From positions 2,294,001 to 2,358,000 of the forward strand of contig NZ_CP016033.1 of NCBI RefSeq assembly GCF_001663175.1: 64,000 bases of DNA, in the 5' to 3' direction. The notes under the pieces are model-generated. The model had not been told where the DNA came from, did not search any database, and saw only the letters and a program-made list of their open reading frames with translations. The position numbers were made by a program, and so were the translations under genes. Positions 62,824 to 64,000 of this stretch are shown here, piece after piece. How positions within the stretch are numbered: position 1 is the first letter of the stretch; every line of letters begins with the position of its first letter. The DNA comes from Erythrobacter neustonensis (GTDB lineage: Bacteria; Pseudomonadota; Alphaproteobacteria; Sphingomonadales; Sphingomonadaceae).

Positions 62824-63288
62824 ATGGGGAAATTCTCAAAAGCAAAGCTTTCGGCCGCTGCGGGCGCACTTGCGCTGGCAGCGATCGCCGCGCCTGCGGG
62901 CGTGCAGGCGCAGGATACCGCTGCACCGGCCGCGGAAAATCTCACCTGGGCGCGGGTGGCGATGACCCGGTTCCACGCGGGCAAGCGCGACCGCGGGCTG
63001 GAGATCATCAAGAACTACTTCGCCAAGGCCGACGCCGCCTCGGGCGTCGATAGCGGGGCCCACGGCATCCACATGGAAACCGGGCAATGGGATGTCATCT
63101 ACATTTTCCCGATGAAGGGCGGGCCGGGCGACATGGCCAAGCGCGGCACGCCCGAGGATGCCAAGTGGATGGAGCAGATGATCAAGCTCGCCGGCAGCAA
63201 GGAAGCGGCGGAAAAGATCATTGCCGAATTCGATTCGCTGATTGCGATGACCGTCACCGAAGTGGGCCATGCGCACAGCGATCACTGA
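62824..63288 (+). CDS. Exported hypothetical protein
   Basis: 154-residue protein with a Sec-type signal peptide (KFSKAKLSAAAGALALAAIAAPAG) and likely cleavage after VQA near residue 30. The mature part is small, soluble and helical, with TRFHAGKRDRGLEIIKNYFAKAD, WDVIYIFPMKGGPGDM and a late HAHSDH. It may resemble dimeric alpha-beta barrel proteins, but no family is assigned. GGGGGAGAATGCATC precedes ATG 62824. It stands between bioB and the carboxylase alpha gene. Confidence 0.8.
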   Translation: MGKFSKAKLSAAAGALALAAIAAPAGVQAQDTAAPAAENLTWARVAMTRFHAGKRDRGLEIIKNYFAKADAASGVDSGAHGIHMETGQWDVIYIFPMKGGPGDMAKRGTPEDAKWMEQMIKLAGSKEAAEKIIAEFDSLIAMTVTEVGHAHSDH

Positions 63289-63328
63289 TCCCGGTCGCGC
63301 CCCAAATCTGTCAGGTTGATCGGTAGCC

Positions 63329-63370
63329 CCGGGGGCGGCATAGGCGTTTTCATGCGTTGACCGCCCCCGG
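63329..63370 (+). promoter_or_regulatory. Leader hairpin touching the pccA Shine-Dalgarno
   Basis: Perfect 10-bp inverted repeat CCGGGGGCGG (63329-63338) and CCGCCCCCGG (63361-63370) with a 22-base loop. The last two G of the 3' arm begin the GGAGG ribosome-binding site (63369-63373) of the next gene. It could be a translation-control hairpin or a weak terminator of the upstream gene. Confidence 0.5.
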
Positions 63371-63380
63371 AGGTTTTGCC

Positions 63381-64000
63381 TTGTTTTCGAAAATCCTGAT
63401 TGCCAACCGCGGCGAAATCGCCTGCCGGGTCATCACCACCGCGCGGCGGATGGGGATCAAGACCGTCGCGGTCTATTCCGATGCCGATGCCCGCGCGCCC
63501 TTCGTCGCGATGGCGGATGAAGCGGTGCATATCGGTGCCTCGCCCGCGGCGGAATCCTATCTGGTCGCGGACAAGATCATTGCCGCGGCCAAGCAGACCG
63601 GGGCCGAAGCGGTGCATCCGGGCTACGGCTTCCTGTCCGAGCGCACGAGCTTTGCCGAAGCGCTGGCGAAGGAAAACATAGCCTTCATCGGCCCGCCGGT
63701 GGGCGCGATCGCGGCGATGGGCGACAAGATCGAGAGCAAGAAGCTTGCGATGCAGGCCGGGGTCAACGTGGTTCCGGGCTTCGTCGGCGAGATCGAGGAT
63801 ACCGAGCACGCGGTGCGCATCTCGAACGAGATCGGCTATCCGGTGATGATGAAAGCGTCGGCAGGCGGCGGGGGCAAGGGCATGCGCCTTGCCTATTCCG
63901 AAGCCGATGTGCGCGAAGGCTTTGAAAGCGTGAAGCGCGAAGGATTGAACTCCTTCGGCGATGACCGCGTCTTCATCGAGAAGTTCATCCTCAACCCGCG
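63381..64000 (+). CDS. pccA: Propionyl-CoA carboxylase alpha subunit (3' part outside the window)
   Basis: Biotin carboxylase-type N-terminus, 206 residues visible and open to the window end. It begins [17 protein letters not shown], with HPGYGFLSE near 79-87 and the ATP-grasp glycine loop [13 protein letters not shown] at about 159-171. It carboxylates biotin with ATP and bicarbonate; the biotin carrier domain would lie beyond the edge. TTG 63381 has GGAGG 7 bases upstream. Context (pccB, epimerase, mutase) favours propionyl- over acetyl- or methylcrotonyl-CoA carboxylase. Confidence 0.92.
   Translation, partial: MFSKILIANRGEIACRVITTARRMGIKTVAVYSDADARAPFVAMADEAVHIGASPAAESYLVADKIIAAAKQTGAEAVHPGYGFLSERTSFAEALAKENIAFIGPPVGAIAAMGDKIESKKLAMQAGVNVVPGFVGEIEDTEHAVRISNEIGYPVMMKASAGGGGKGMRLAYSEADVREGFESVKREGLNSFGDDRVFIEKFILNP

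Overview
The window looks like chromosomal DNA of a GC-rich alphaproteobacterium, most likely Sphingomonadales and probably Erythrobacteraceae. The reasons are a Shemin-type 5-aminolevulinate synthase, an HWE-family histidine kinase, the carboxyspermidine route to polyamines, an rnd-oxyR pair, a KA-rich tail on topoisomerase I, a DUF6481-like coiled-coil protein, and intergenic palindromic repeats of types seen in this group. Species cannot be named from sequence alone. I see no prophage, insertion sequence, CRISPR array, rRNA or plasmid functions. Two exact parS sites (21786 and 47445) suggest the segment lies in the origin-proximal part of the chromosome, although dnaA and parAB are not in the window.

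Layout. 1-6.5 kb: C-terminally truncated GGDEF-EAL protein, EVE protein, CsbD stress protein, orphan thiamine-diphosphate enzyme, LplT-like MFS carrier, pgsA. 6.5-19.6 kb: oxyR and rnd, aspS, a histone-deacetylase-fold amidohydrolase, acpP-fabF-mltG and a 2H phosphoesterase, tRNA-Met, small proteins, an ABC-F ATPase and a fatty acid desaturase. 19.7-30 kb: DbpA-like helicase, first parS site, PLP dehydratase, a 58-bp tandem palindromic repeat, then a translationally coupled polyamine operon (carboxyspermidine dehydrogenase, NHL lipoprotein, DUF486 membrane protein, carboxyspermidine decarboxylase), DUF3137/LemA, and an ornithine/lysine decarboxylase behind a structured leader. 30-35 kb: a four-gene overlapping MacAB-TolC-type efflux operon. 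35-44 kb: nitroreductase, TbpB-like lipoprotein, ALA synthase, murI, plsY-dprA, topA. 43.6-46.2 kb: signalling island with two receiver proteins and an HWE kinase. 46.4-52.4 kb: lepB-rnc-era with the second parS site between rnc and era, pgi, RhlE-like helicase. 52.5-55.7 kb: glutathione reductase, SDR, FAD oxidoreductase. 55.8-64 kb: propionyl-CoA to succinyl-CoA cluster (pccB, epimerase, enoyl-CoA hydratase, methylmalonyl-CoA mutase, biotin synthase, start of pccA). This cluster is interrupted by palindromic repeats and a small GIY-YIG protein bracketed by two of them.

How the genes fit together. The polyamine genes form a near-complete route: the decarboxylase at 28.6 kb gives putrescine (or cadaverine), the 23.1/25.6 kb pair converts it to spermidine-type triamines, and the HDAC-fold protein at 10.7 kb may deacetylate polyamines. 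The last 8 kb form a propionate/odd-chain/branched-chain catabolic module in which bioB supplies the biotin that the carboxylase needs. The most unusual structural signals are the two parS sites with matching G-rich tandem repeats, the repeat-bracketed GIY-YIG gene, the tandem palindromes before the polyamine operon, and several 5'-leader hairpins that overlap ribosome-binding sites.
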